The notes under the pieces were generated by a model. It did no database searches, had not been told where the DNA came from, and worked only from the letters and a program-made list of their open reading frames with translations. Shown in pieces: positions 1-6,289 of a DNA stretch of 13,179 nucleotides (positions are counted from its first letter, which is position 1; each line of letters opens with the position of its first letter). The stretch is from NCBI GenBank assembly GCA_047605425.1, contig JASGFT010000136.1, positions 1 to 13,179 of the forward strand, written 5' to 3'. The position numbers and the translations under genes were made by a program. The stretch is from JAKPAM01 sp047605425 (GTDB taxonomy: Bacteria > Pseudomonadota > Gammaproteobacteria > Burkholderiales > Burkholderiaceae_E).

Positions 1-362
1 CGCGTGGCAACGACGAATCCGTTGGCAAGGGCGACCGCGGCGATGCAGGCGTCCGCAGTCTCCATGCCATTGCCTGCTTTGCGAGCCTTCGTCACCAACT
101 CGGCATAGGCGTTCGTACAGGACATATCGAATGGCAGCACGCGCCCAGCAAACATCGGCAGCACGCGCCTTTCAATGTGCTCATGCAAGACCGTCCGCCT
201 CCTGCCGATCGGCATGAGCGAAACACCGGCACGCAGCTCGGCCACGGTCATTGCCGACAGGTACATCGTTTCCAACGGCTGCGCGTCGATCCAGTCACTG
301 ACTCGGGACTCCGGAGAGGGTCGCAACGGCTCCGAAATGACGTTCGTATCGAGCAGGATCAT
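1..362 (-). CDS. vapC: PIN-domain ribonuclease toxin, VapC/FitB type (partial, cut by window edge)
   Basis: This is the toxin of a type II toxin-antitoxin pair. PIN toxins are Mg-dependent ribonucleases that cut RNA when not held by their antitoxin. I translated 120 residues from the ATG at 362; the frame is still open at base 1, so perhaps the last 15-25 residues are missing. It begins MILLDTN, with the first PIN acidic residue at D5, followed by AELRAG with E42 and TADACIAA with D104, and ends in the family's usual G-F-V-V-A-T-R strand. The ATG overlaps the antitoxin stop by 4 bases (ATGA), so the two are translationally coupled. Family assignment is firm; the RNA target cannot be told. FitB-like rather than classical VapC is likely because the antitoxin is FitA-like. 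Confidence 0.9.
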   Translation of the reverse strand, partial: MILLDTNVISEPLRPSPESRVSDWIDAQPLETMYLSAMTVAELRAGVSLMPIGRRRTVLHEHIERRVLPMFAGRVLPFDMSCTNAYAELVTKARKAGNGMETADACIAAVALANGFVVAT

Positions 363-613
363 TCGAAACTCGCCGCGCGGGCCGGAGCCTTGCCGCGTAC
401 GTTCTCGAATAGGGCGAACTCTTCCTCGGTCAGCTTGACCTTGCGGCCGATCTCGGTCAGGAGCGACCCCAGCTTGACCCGGCCTTGCGGCTTCACGGCG
501 GTTTCCAGGATGTCGCGCATTTCGGCCTCGATACTGCGACCGTGGCGAGCGGCCCGCACGCGGATGGCACGATGCACCTCGTCGGGTACATTCCGAATGG
601 TGACGGACGGCAT
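359..613 (-). CDS. vapB: Ribbon-helix-helix antitoxin, VapB/FitA type
   Basis: An 84-residue antitoxin for the PIN toxin immediately downstream. The N-terminus MPSVTIRNVPDEVHRAIR followed by RAARHGRSIEAEMRDILE is the Arc/MetJ-type ribbon-helix-helix seen in FitA/StbC-like antitoxins: a DNA-contacting beta strand, then two helices. The C-terminal half (about residues 45-84) holds the acidic LTEEEF segment and ends in PARAASFE, the kind of tail that wraps the toxin and blocks its active site. Its stop overlaps the toxin ATG by 4 bases. Such antitoxins normally repress their own operon by binding inverted repeats near the promoter, and a candidate dyad lies 29 bp upstream of the ATG. The Shine-Dalgarno (AGGG about 12 bases upstream) is weak. 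Confidence 0.9.
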   Translation of the reverse strand: MPSVTIRNVPDEVHRAIRVRAARHGRSIEAEMRDILETAVKPQGRVKLGSLLTEIGRKVKLTEEEFALFENVRGKAPARAASFE

Positions 614-641
614 ATTTCAAAACCCTATATCGATTTATTTT

Positions 642-664
642 CTTGCATTCTACCGGACTGCAAG
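642..664. promoter_or_regulatory. Inverted repeat upstream of the toxin-antitoxin operon, candidate operator
   Basis: CTTGCA and TGCAAG form a perfect 6-bp dyad separated by 11 bp, upstream of the antitoxin ATG at 613. On the minus strand TTGCAG within the dyad could act as a -35-like element and TAGAAT inside the spacer as a -10-like element, though the two are not correctly spaced with each other. Ribbon-helix-helix antitoxins of this class typically bind such repeats to autoregulate, so this is a plausible operator. The dyad is seen directly; its function is inferred. Confidence 0.45.
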
Positions 665-732
665 CATACGTGGCTACCGGCTACGCTGCCATCGACCTCG
701 AGAAGCGCCCGGCCACTCGGCAGCTTCGACGT

Positions 733-1011
733 TCATCGCCGAACGATAGCGACTGCCGCTTGCGCCGACGCGATGAGCAGATACAGGTAGAGCCAGTCGT
801 CGGTATCGCGCAGCTTGACGCGCCATACCAGATCGTCGCTGCGGGTGGCCAGCCCCTCGGACACATAGTGACTGTTGATCGGCTCCAGACTGTCCAGATC
901 GAGCTGCCGGACCCAATCGGCATCGACGAAGCCCAGCAGCAGATCGCGCACCATCTCCGGGAAGGAGAACAGCGCCTTGTAACCGCCGTTGTGAGGGGTC
1001 TGCGTCGCCAT
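733..1011 (-). pseudogene. Truncated Rpn-family (PD-(D/E)XK) nuclease/putative transposase remnant
   Basis: A 92-residue ORF from the ATG at 1011. Residues 1-80 (MATQTPHNGGYKALFS, then PEMVRDLLLGFV, LDLDSLE, DDLVWRVKLRD and WLYLYLLI) follow the N-terminus of the Rpn/YhgA-like recombination-promoting nucleases, which are usually about 300 residues long. Family members continue from the YLYLLL strand into an E-F-Q-S catalytic segment and a long C-terminal region. Here the sequence turns into ASAQAAVAIVRR and stops, so the rest of the nuclease core is gone. No matching continuation is evident in the other minus frames down to the antitoxin gene. I read it as a dead remnant, probably left by a deletion or rearrangement at the border of the accessory region. 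A functional short protein is unlikely. Confidence 0.75.
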
Positions 1012-1053
1012 GCCACAGCCCCTGCCCCACAATTGCCATACGAAGTCCCCGTT

Positions 1054-1082
1054 GTTCGCCGAACCGGCGCCGGCACGCGAAC
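1054..1082. repeat. Inverted repeat with internal palindrome upstream of first glycosyltransferase
   Basis: GTTCGC and GCGAAC flank a perfect 10-bp palindrome CCGGCGCCGG (1064-1073). The element sits between the Rpn remnant and the glycosyltransferase ATG at 1097, in the only space available for its promoter. It could be an operator or a leader hairpin. In GC-rich DNA such repeats also arise by chance, so confidence is low. Confidence 0.25.
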
Positions 1083-1096
1083 GCCACACTCGGCCG

Positions 1097-2227
1097 ATGA
1101 CCGAAACGTTCACCACCCCCGTCCCTGGACTGATCCTGTCCGTCATCATGCGCAACGAGGCCCGCTGCATCGAGCGCTGTCTGACCAGCGTCCGCCACTG
1201 GGTCGAGCGGATAGTGGTGCTGGACACCGGCTCGACCGACGACAGCGTCGAGCGCGCCCGGCGGGCCGGTGCGGAGGTTCACCAACGGCCATGGCCAGAC
1301 AGCTTCGCGGCCGCGCGCAACCAAGCGCTGGATCTGGCTGGCGACTATCGGCTGGCACTGGTCCTGGATGCCGACGAATGGTTGGAAAGCGGCGGCGACG
1401 CACTGCATGCGTTTGCGAGCACCGCCAGGGACCGCGGTGATGCCATCGGTGTAATCCGGATCGACAGCCGCTTCGACCAGGACGGGCAAATCAGGATCGC
1501 CCCTTCCTGGCTGTCGCGCGTGATTCCAGCCGGCACCCGCTATACGGGCCGAATCCATGAACAGGTGTCGAGCCCGGCACACCGCCAACGGCTGCCGGTT
1601 GTCATCGGCCACGACGGGTATGAACCGGCCCAGATGGCCGGCAAGCAAGGCCGCAATCGCTGTTTGCTCGAAGCCGAACTCGCCGCAGCGCCCAACGACG
1701 CCTATCTGCGCTACCAGTTAGGCAAGGATGCCGCGATAAATGGGGACTGGGCCATCGCCACCGCATCATTCACCGCCGCGCTGCAATGGGCGGATCCCTC
1801 TGCCCCGTGGCGTCACGACCTGGTCGTGCGCGCGCTCAACAGCCTGCGAAAAGCGCGTCAATTCAGGTCGGCACTGGAACTGGTCCGGTCGGAACAGGCC
1901 CGTTGGGATGATTCGCCCGATTTTCACTTCACGATCGGCGACCTCGCCCTCGATTGTGCCGTCGCCCATCCAGAGTTGGCCGAATCGACGTTCTTTCCGA
2001 TGATCGAGCAACACTGGCAGCGCGCGCTCGCCATCGGCGATCGGCCAGAGCTGGACGGCTCCGTGATCGGCCACGGCAGCCATTTGGCCGCCCACAATCT
2101 GGCGGTTTTTTATCGCTGCATCGGCGATGCCGATGAGTGCCGGCGGTATGAAGCGATGGCGGCCAGGCTTCGGGAACAAGCAGTGGTTTCCCTGCGCAAA
2201 CCCAGGCATCCCGCTGATCGACGATAA
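1097..2227 (+). CDS. Family 2 glycosyltransferase with C-terminal helical (TPR-like) repeats
   Basis: A 376-residue cytoplasmic GT-A fold glycosyltransferase that should move a sugar from a nucleotide sugar to an acceptor. Residues 11-30 (LILSVIMRNEARCIERCL) and 40-47 (VVLDTGSTD) form the nucleotide-binding half; DAD at 91-93, in LDADEW, is the metal-binding DXD. RYTGRIHEQ (148-156) and GHDGY (171-175) are typical of the GT2 group that carries TPR repeats. About 190-345 is helical and TPR-like, perhaps for docking the protein acceptor. The start at 1097 keeps the whole first strand. No good Shine-Dalgarno precedes it, and an in-frame ATG at 1010 would add 29 proline-rich residues. It is a close paralogue of the gene at 9240. 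It may glycosylate flagellin (inference from neighbours); the sugar is unknown. Confidence 0.9.
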   Translation: MTETFTTPVPGLILSVIMRNEARCIERCLTSVRHWVERIVVLDTGSTDDSVERARRAGAEVHQRPWPDSFAAARNQALDLAGDYRLALVLDADEWLESGGDALHAFASTARDRGDAIGVIRIDSRFDQDGQIRIAPSWLSRVIPAGTRYTGRIHEQVSSPAHRQRLPVVIGHDGYEPAQMAGKQGRNRCLLEAELAAAPNDAYLRYQLGKDAAINGDWAIATASFTAALQWADPSAPWRHDLVVRALNSLRKARQFRSALELVRSEQARWDDSPDFHFTIGDLALDCAVAHPELAESTFFPMIEQHWQRALAIGDRPELDGSVIGHGSHLAAHNLAVFYRCIGDADECRRYEAMAARLREQAVVSLRKPRHPADRR

Positions 2228-2273
2228 GCGACCGTCCGGCGGAGGACGCGGGATGGCGGGCGAAGAAGTCTTC

Positions 2274-2300
2274 TCAATTGCCTCGATAAAGCGCCGATTC
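2274..2300 (+). promoter_or_regulatory. Candidate sigma-28 (FliA) promoter for the CDP-glycerol genes
   Basis: TCAATTGC, 11 bp, then GCCGATTC. The FliA consensus is TAAAGTTT-N11-GCCGATAA, often with TCAA at -35. The spacing is exact, six of eight -10 bases match, and the -35 keeps T-AA. It has the same arrangement as the sites before the first flagellin and fliD in this window. Transcription would start near 2307, giving a leader of about 60 nt to the ATG at 2367. A small hairpin (GGGCG/CGCCC, 2303-2319) would lie at the transcript's 5' end. Confidence 0.55.
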
Positions 2301-2366
2301 TCGGGCGGTCACCTCGCCCCTCGCCGGCGGACCATATGGCAACCCGAAAAGCCGAAGGAGCTGCCA

Positions 2367-3788
2367 ATGCTCACCTCCATCCAATCGTCGGCTGCGGAGA
2401 CCGACTCTGTGATCGAACAGCGACTAGAAGGGCTGGAGACGATGGGCGTCGAAGTCTGCAACGCCATCGAGAACCTCGCGGACATGCTGGTGAAGCTCCA
2501 GCAGCAGGTATCGGCCCGAGCCGACACCCCGCAGCCCCCCGAACTGACCAAGCTGATCGGGCGAATTCAGCAACTCGAGCTGCAAGCCCAGCTCCAGAGC
2601 ACCTGTACCGATCTGGCCAAGACATCCCGCTTCTACCCCAAGCGCGCCAGCGTCGTGTTCGTCGGCACCACGTATTTCGGCTGCAATGCCAAATACGGTT
2701 GGCTGGGCTTTCGCGACGCGGCCCGAGAAGCCGGGGTCGAGTGCTGGTTCCTCCCTCAAACGTCGGACCAGGAAGCGGCCGTCCAATCGCTGGGCGAAGC
2801 CTGCTTCCCCGTGAATCCGAACGACTGGCAAGCACGCCACATCACGGCCGCGCTGTCGGCCGCGGTCGTCGTCACCTGCGACCACCTGCTCAACCCGAAC
2901 CCGTTCGCCGCCTCGCTGCTCGCGGGCGCCCGCCACGTACAGCTCTGGCATGGCATATCGATCAAGGAGATCGGTCTCGGCAATCTGCGCCCGCTGCGGG
3001 ACATGAATCCGCATATCGCCAGGGTGATGGCGACCTGCGGGCCGTTCGAGCACTTCATCGGCACGTCAGCGGCGCAAGAGCCGGAATTCCGGCGCTGGTT
3101 CGGGCTGCAGCACTATGCGCCGATCGGCTATCCGCGCAACGACGTGCTGCTGCGCGAGCCCACCCAAGCCGATCTGCTGGGCGTCGACGTGTCGATGCTG
3201 GCGCAAGCAACAGCGACTCGGCGAGCCGGCCGCCGCGTCGTTCTGTACGCCCCGACCTTCCGCGACGCCCGCCCCGGGGCCTGGATCATCGATGCCGGCC
3301 TGGAGCGCCTGGCGAGCGAGCTGGAGAAACTCGGCGACACCCTGCTCGTGGCCATGCATCCGGTCGAAGCCCCGCTGATCCCGCAGCTTCGCGCCGCCGT
3401 TCCGGCCGCCCGGTTCGTCACGCCCAGGACGGATCTGTATCCGCTGATGCGCGAAGTCGATGTCCTGGTGACCGACTATTCGTCGATCATGTTCGATTTC
3501 CTGCTGCTCGACCGACCCATCGCGCTCTTTCGCCCGGATCACGACGACTACGTCAGACGCTCCCGTCAGCTCCACGACGAAAAACTGATCGACGCGAAGC
3601 CGGGACCGCTGGCGACGACCGTCAACCAGCTATTGAAAACGCTGCATCAGCGCGACGCTCGAGGCGCCGAGCATGCCGCCGCCCGCTCCGCTCTGCGAGA
3701 ACGGCTGTTCGACCATGCCGACGGATCGGCCTGCGAGCGGCTGAACGCCCTTCTGTTCGAGGAAATCGAACGGACACTGAGGGCCTGA
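2367..3788 (+). CDS. CDP-glycerol glycerophosphotransferase-like protein (TagB/TagF family)
   Basis: A 473-residue member of the CDP-glycerol:poly(glycerophosphate) glycerophosphotransferase family, which moves glycerol phosphate (or a related alditol phosphate) from a CDP donor. Signature pieces: QLWHG with H195, IGYPRND (253-259), YAPTFRD (294-300), MHP with H331, and TDYSSIMFD (369-377). The histidines match positions held catalytic or phosphate-binding in TagF. Residues 10-80 are extra, charged and leucine-rich, probably a coiled coil. Length fits a single-transfer or short polymerase enzyme. The start at 2367 has AAGGAG six bases upstream; a longer open frame back to 2127 overlaps the preceding gene and is not needed. 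The cytidylyltransferase begins 5 bases after the stop, so donor synthesis and transfer are coupled. In Gram-negatives this family is otherwise known mainly from capsules; here the context and promoter point to flagellin modification (inference). Confidence 0.88.
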   Translation: MLTSIQSSAAETDSVIEQRLEGLETMGVEVCNAIENLADMLVKLQQQVSARADTPQPPELTKLIGRIQQLELQAQLQSTCTDLAKTSRFYPKRASVVFVGTTYFGCNAKYGWLGFRDAAREAGVECWFLPQTSDQEAAVQSLGEACFPVNPNDWQARHITAALSAAVVVTCDHLLNPNPFAASLLAGARHVQLWHGISIKEIGLGNLRPLRDMNPHIARVMATCGPFEHFIGTSAAQEPEFRRWFGLQHYAPIGYPRNDVLLREPTQADLLGVDVSMLAQATATRRAGRRVVLYAPTFRDARPGAWIIDAGLERLASELEKLGDTLLVAMHPVEAPLIPQLRAAVPAARFVTPRTDLYPLMREVDVLVTDYSSIMFDFLLLDRPIALFRPDHDDYVRRSRQLHDEKLIDAKPGPLATTVNQLLKTLHQRDARGAEHAAARSALRERLFDHADGSACERLNALLFEEIERTLRA

Positions 3789-3793
3789 ACACC

Positions 3794-4237
3794 ATGGATC
3801 CGGAAAAGCTGCCGGCGCACCGAACGGTTGCCATCACTTATGGCACCTACGATCTGTTCCATGTCGGGCACGTGCGTCTGTTCATGCGCATCAAGGAGCG
3901 ATTCGACCATCTGATCGTCGCCGTCTCCACCGATGACTTCAACGCGATCAAGGGCAAGAAGTCGGTGATGTCGTTCGACGATCGCGTCGAACTCGTCAAG
4001 TCCTGTCGTTACGTCGACAGCGTGATCGCCGAGACCAGTTGGGATCAGAAACCCGACGACATCAGGCGATTCGGCTGCACGGCCTTCGTCATGGGCGACG
4101 ATTGGCGGGGCCGCTTCGACCACCTGAGATCGCTGTGCCAGGTCATCTACCTGCCTCGCACCGAGGGTGTCTCAAGCACCGAATTGAAGGCTGACGTCGT
4201 TGCAATTTCCCGCTTTCCTCCCCTCGTCAAGGCATAG
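3794..4237 (+). CDS. Glycerol-3-phosphate cytidylyltransferase-like protein (TagD family)
   Basis: A 147-residue nucleotidyltransferase that should join CTP and glycerol 3-phosphate (or a similar phospho-alcohol) to give the CDP-linked donor used by the preceding transferase. TYGTYDLFHVGHVRLF (15-30) carries the HxGH motif (HVGH, 23-26) that binds the CTP phosphates. GDDWRGRF (101-108) and RTEGVSSTELK (122-132) are the other family signatures, the last matching the RTxGISTT loop. Length is close to the usual 130-140 residues, so it looks complete. The ATG at 3794 lies 5 bases after the previous stop, with a GAGG-type site inside the end of that gene. The 3' end overlaps a small convergent ORF by 11 bases. 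CDP-glycerol is the most likely product; CDP-ribitol-type or CDP-ethanolamine-type products are less likely. Confidence 0.88.
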   Translation: MDPEKLPAHRTVAITYGTYDLFHVGHVRLFMRIKERFDHLIVAVSTDDFNAIKGKKSVMSFDDRVELVKSCRYVDSVIAETSWDQKPDDIRRFGCTAFVMGDDWRGRFDHLRSLCQVIYLPRTEGVSSTELKADVVAISRFPPLVKA

Positions 4238-4379
4238 GATCGGCAAAGCCCTTCCAATAGTCGACGAAGCCAGTGTTGAAATGAAAGAAATAGAACCTTG
4301 TCGGCGTCGCGCACACCAGGCACGCCGGTTCGCTTTCCTCTACCGCGCCCTCTCGCGTAAATTCATCCAACGTGGTCAT
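4227..4379 (-). CDS. Small 50-residue ORF with CxxC motif, possibly a truncated gene
   Basis: I read a 50-codon ORF on the minus strand that starts with ATGA overlapping the stop of the methyltransferase gene, the arrangement expected for the next gene of an operon. It contains EPACLVCATPTRFYF, then DYWKGFADPMP and a stop. A Cys-x-x-Cys followed by a TRFYF-type strand and DYW recalls the zinc-binding N-terminus that opens several sugar C-methyltransferases and related glycan enzymes, but the second Cys pair and the catalytic domain are absent. It may be a remnant cut when the convergent cytidylyltransferase module joined, or a real small protein. It overlaps that gene by 11 bases. The ORF and coupling are seen directly; the family link is a weak inference. 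Confidence 0.45.
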   Translation of the reverse strand: MTTLDEFTREGAVEESEPACLVCATPTRFYFFHFNTGFVDYWKGFADPMP

Positions 4380-5143
4380 TCGCCCCCCACGAGCCGCGAC
4401 CGCAGCACGAATAGCGGCCGGTTGAGAAACTCACCGAGACTGTCGTCGCGCCCGATGTTGGCCGGACTCAGGTCTTCATAGACGATTTCGCCGCCCGTGC
4501 GACGTGCGATACCGACGGCCTCCATCTCCCAGGCGTCGGACAGGCCGGCCACGAGATCGATGACGTCCGATCGGCTGCCGCTCTCGAAGATAGGCAGCAT
4601 CGTATTGCCCTTCCAGTTGAAGCCGACCTGGAACACGAGGCGGCGCGCATGGCGAGCCATGATCCGCAAGCTCGAGCAAATGGTCGGTAGCACCTGCTCG
4701 ATGCCGGTCGCCGGATCGCCGTAGTCATCGCCGATGTGATGCAGAACGTTCAACAGCAGGACGACGTCGTAGTCGCCGAGACTCGGTGCGCTGAAATCCA
4801 GATAGCGACGGTGAGTGCGGAGCCGGCCATCAAGGCCCAGCGATCGCGCGGCGCGATCGACGAACTGGCTGTGCTCGAGATTTCCCTCGAAGTAGTCGAT
4901 CGATGCAGCGCCTCGATCCAGGATCTCGAAAGTGAAATAGCCGGTATTTCCGCCGATGTCGGCGACTTTCAGCCCGTCGAAGTCCATCTTGCTGCATAGG
5001 AACGCCAGCCGCTCCCGCTCGTGGCGCGATCTGTGCGACACCGATCCCGGCGGTAGCAACCGCTGGATTCGCGCGGGCAGCGCCTGATACTGGCCATGTT
5101 TGCTGCCGGCGCGATAGAGTTCCAACAAAGACTCGGTGCTCAT
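4376..5143 (-). CDS. Class I SAM-dependent methyltransferase
   Basis: A 255-residue Rossmann-fold methyltransferase that uses S-adenosylmethionine. Motif I is VADIGGNTGYFTFEIL (60-75) with the SAM-binding G-G-N-T-G loop. E86 in DYFEGN is placed to hold the ribose hydroxyls, and DYDVVLLLNVLHHIGDD (124-140) is motif IV with the following helix. There is no transmembrane segment or signal peptide. It is the fourth gene of the minus-strand operon, 9 bases after the ATP-grasp stop with a GAGG Shine-Dalgarno in that gap. In this setting it most likely methylates a sugar hydroxyl or amino group, or the acyl group added by the ligase (inference). The substrate cannot be read from sequence, and the C-terminal third is not distinctive. 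Confidence 0.85.
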   Translation of the reverse strand: MSTESLLELYRAGSKHGQYQALPARIQRLLPPGSVSHRSRHERERLAFLCSKMDFDGLKVADIGGNTGYFTFEILDRGAASIDYFEGNLEHSQFVDRAARSLGLDGRLRTHRRYLDFSAPSLGDYDVVLLLNVLHHIGDDYGDPATGIEQVLPTICSSLRIMARHARRLVFQVGFNWKGNTMLPIFESGSRSDVIDLVAGLSDAWEMEAVGIARRTGGEIVYEDLSPANIGRDDSLGEFLNRPLFVLRSRLVGGE

Positions 5144-5152
5144 CCATGCCTC

Positions 5153-6277
5153 TCAGTCTGTGAGCTCGGATTGGTACAGGGCGCGGCTGTCATCGCGCGC
5201 GAACAAATCGCATCGGCTGATGCCATCGAAGTCATCGAGGAATTCAGCGGGGCTGTAGCCGTGAAACGCAAGCGGCCTCGCACCCGGCCTGAGTCCGCCG
5301 CTCCAGAAGTAGTAGCCGCCGTCGACCGGTGGCGGCGGCACCGGGCAAGCCGGCGGTTCCCAGCCCGTGAAATCGCGAATCATCGCGCCGAACAGATCGA
5401 TCCGATTGTCGAGCGCAAACTGCATCGGCCCCCACATCCGAGGATTGGCTTCGATCATCACCGAAGGAACGCCGGCTTCGCGCTGGCGTACCTCGACCAT
5501 GATCAATCCGCGAAAACCTTCGCTGCGCAGCATCGCCTCGTACCGATCCGCTTCCGGCGTCAGATGGAATCCATGGCGGCGCGACAGGATGATCGAGCCG
5601 CCTGCACGCTGCTGGATAAGATTCTCTTGAGAGAATTTCAGCGCCGGCCCTTCGGCCGGCACGTACATCAGCAGGTAGATGCTTCGCCCCTCCTGATACG
5701 CCTGGAAGTAGAAATCCCCGAGTGACTCCGTCTTTTCGAATTGCTTCCAGTCAGACGCACCCATGATCAGATACGGTTTGAGCTGGCGCCCATCCAGTGC
5801 CGCATAGCGGATCGGCTTCGCCACGAACGGATACCGCGACGGCGGTGCCTCGAACTCCGCGGGCACCGCGATGCCGTTATGTCTGCACATCCCAGCGAAG
5901 CTCAGCTTGTCCGATACCGCCTCGTACAGGTCCGGACCGACGAGCGGCACGGTGCCTCCCACGCTTTCGATCTCGTCCCGATGGGACAGGATGAAGCGGT
6001 TGAAGAACTCGGTGCAAGGCGCGATCAGCACTCGCCGATAGCCATGCCGCTCGCGCAGCCGGCCGATCCACGAGCAAACTTCGTCCGCGTCGAGTTGCGG
6101 CCGCTCCCTCCGGCACAACACATGATCCGAGTACGCCGTCAGGTAGATCGGATCCGCGGCATCACGCGTGACCAGATGAATCGGCACCCCCGCGCCGCGA
6201 CCATAGCGGCACAGCGCCACCACCGCGCGCTGGTTGAACCCGGACAGTGTGAGCAACCCAACTTCCTGGTTGGACAT
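5153..6277 (-). CDS. ATP-grasp domain ligase
   Basis: A 374-residue ATP-grasp enzyme. The family joins a carboxylate to an amine or thiol through an acyl phosphate. Residues 5-120 form the preATP-grasp Rossmann-like domain. SDKLSF (122-127) and PFVAKP with K154 belong to the ATP-binding part, and VMIEANPRMWG (273-283) holds the metal-binding E276 and N278. QAYQEGRSIYLLMYV (192-206) is the central strand region. The C-terminal 80 residues are a proline-rich linker and a short domain that I do not recognise. It follows the aminotransferase by 12 bases and precedes the methyltransferase by 9 bases. Next to an amino-sugar aminotransferase, a natural role is coupling an amino acid or other acid to the new amino group (inference). 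Confidence 0.85.
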   Translation of the reverse strand: MSNQEVGLLTLSGFNQRAVVALCRYGRGAGVPIHLVTRDAADPIYLTAYSDHVLCRRERPQLDADEVCSWIGRLRERHGYRRVLIAPCTEFFNRFILSHRDEIESVGGTVPLVGPDLYEAVSDKLSFAGMCRHNGIAVPAEFEAPPSRYPFVAKPIRYAALDGRQLKPYLIMGASDWKQFEKTESLGDFYFQAYQEGRSIYLLMYVPAEGPALKFSQENLIQQRAGGSIILSRRHGFHLTPEADRYEAMLRSEGFRGLIMVEVRQREAGVPSVMIEANPRMWGPMQFALDNRIDLFGAMIRDFTGWEPPACPVPPPPVDGGYYFWSGGLRPGARPLAFHGYSPAEFLDDFDGISRCDLFARDDSRALYQSELTD

Positions 6278-6289
6278 GATGGTCCCGGA

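Noticed and set aside
1093..1100. GCCGATGA at the start of the first glycosyltransferase gene
   Set aside because: It overlaps the ATG and has no -35 match, so it cannot be that gene's promoter.
674..1648. 324-codon minus-strand open frame over the first glycosyltransferase and the Rpn remnant
   Set aside because: It is a shadow frame: the same DNA encodes clear GT2 motifs on the plus strand and Rpn motifs in another minus frame.
2303..2319. GGGCG/CGCCC hairpin as a terminator between the first glycosyltransferase and the glycerophosphotransferase
   Set aside because: The stem is only 5 bp with no T run after it.
2127..2366. 80-residue N-terminal extension of the glycerophosphotransferase frame
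   Set aside because: It overlaps the preceding gene, covers the candidate promoter, and the ATG at 2367 has a good AAGGAG site.
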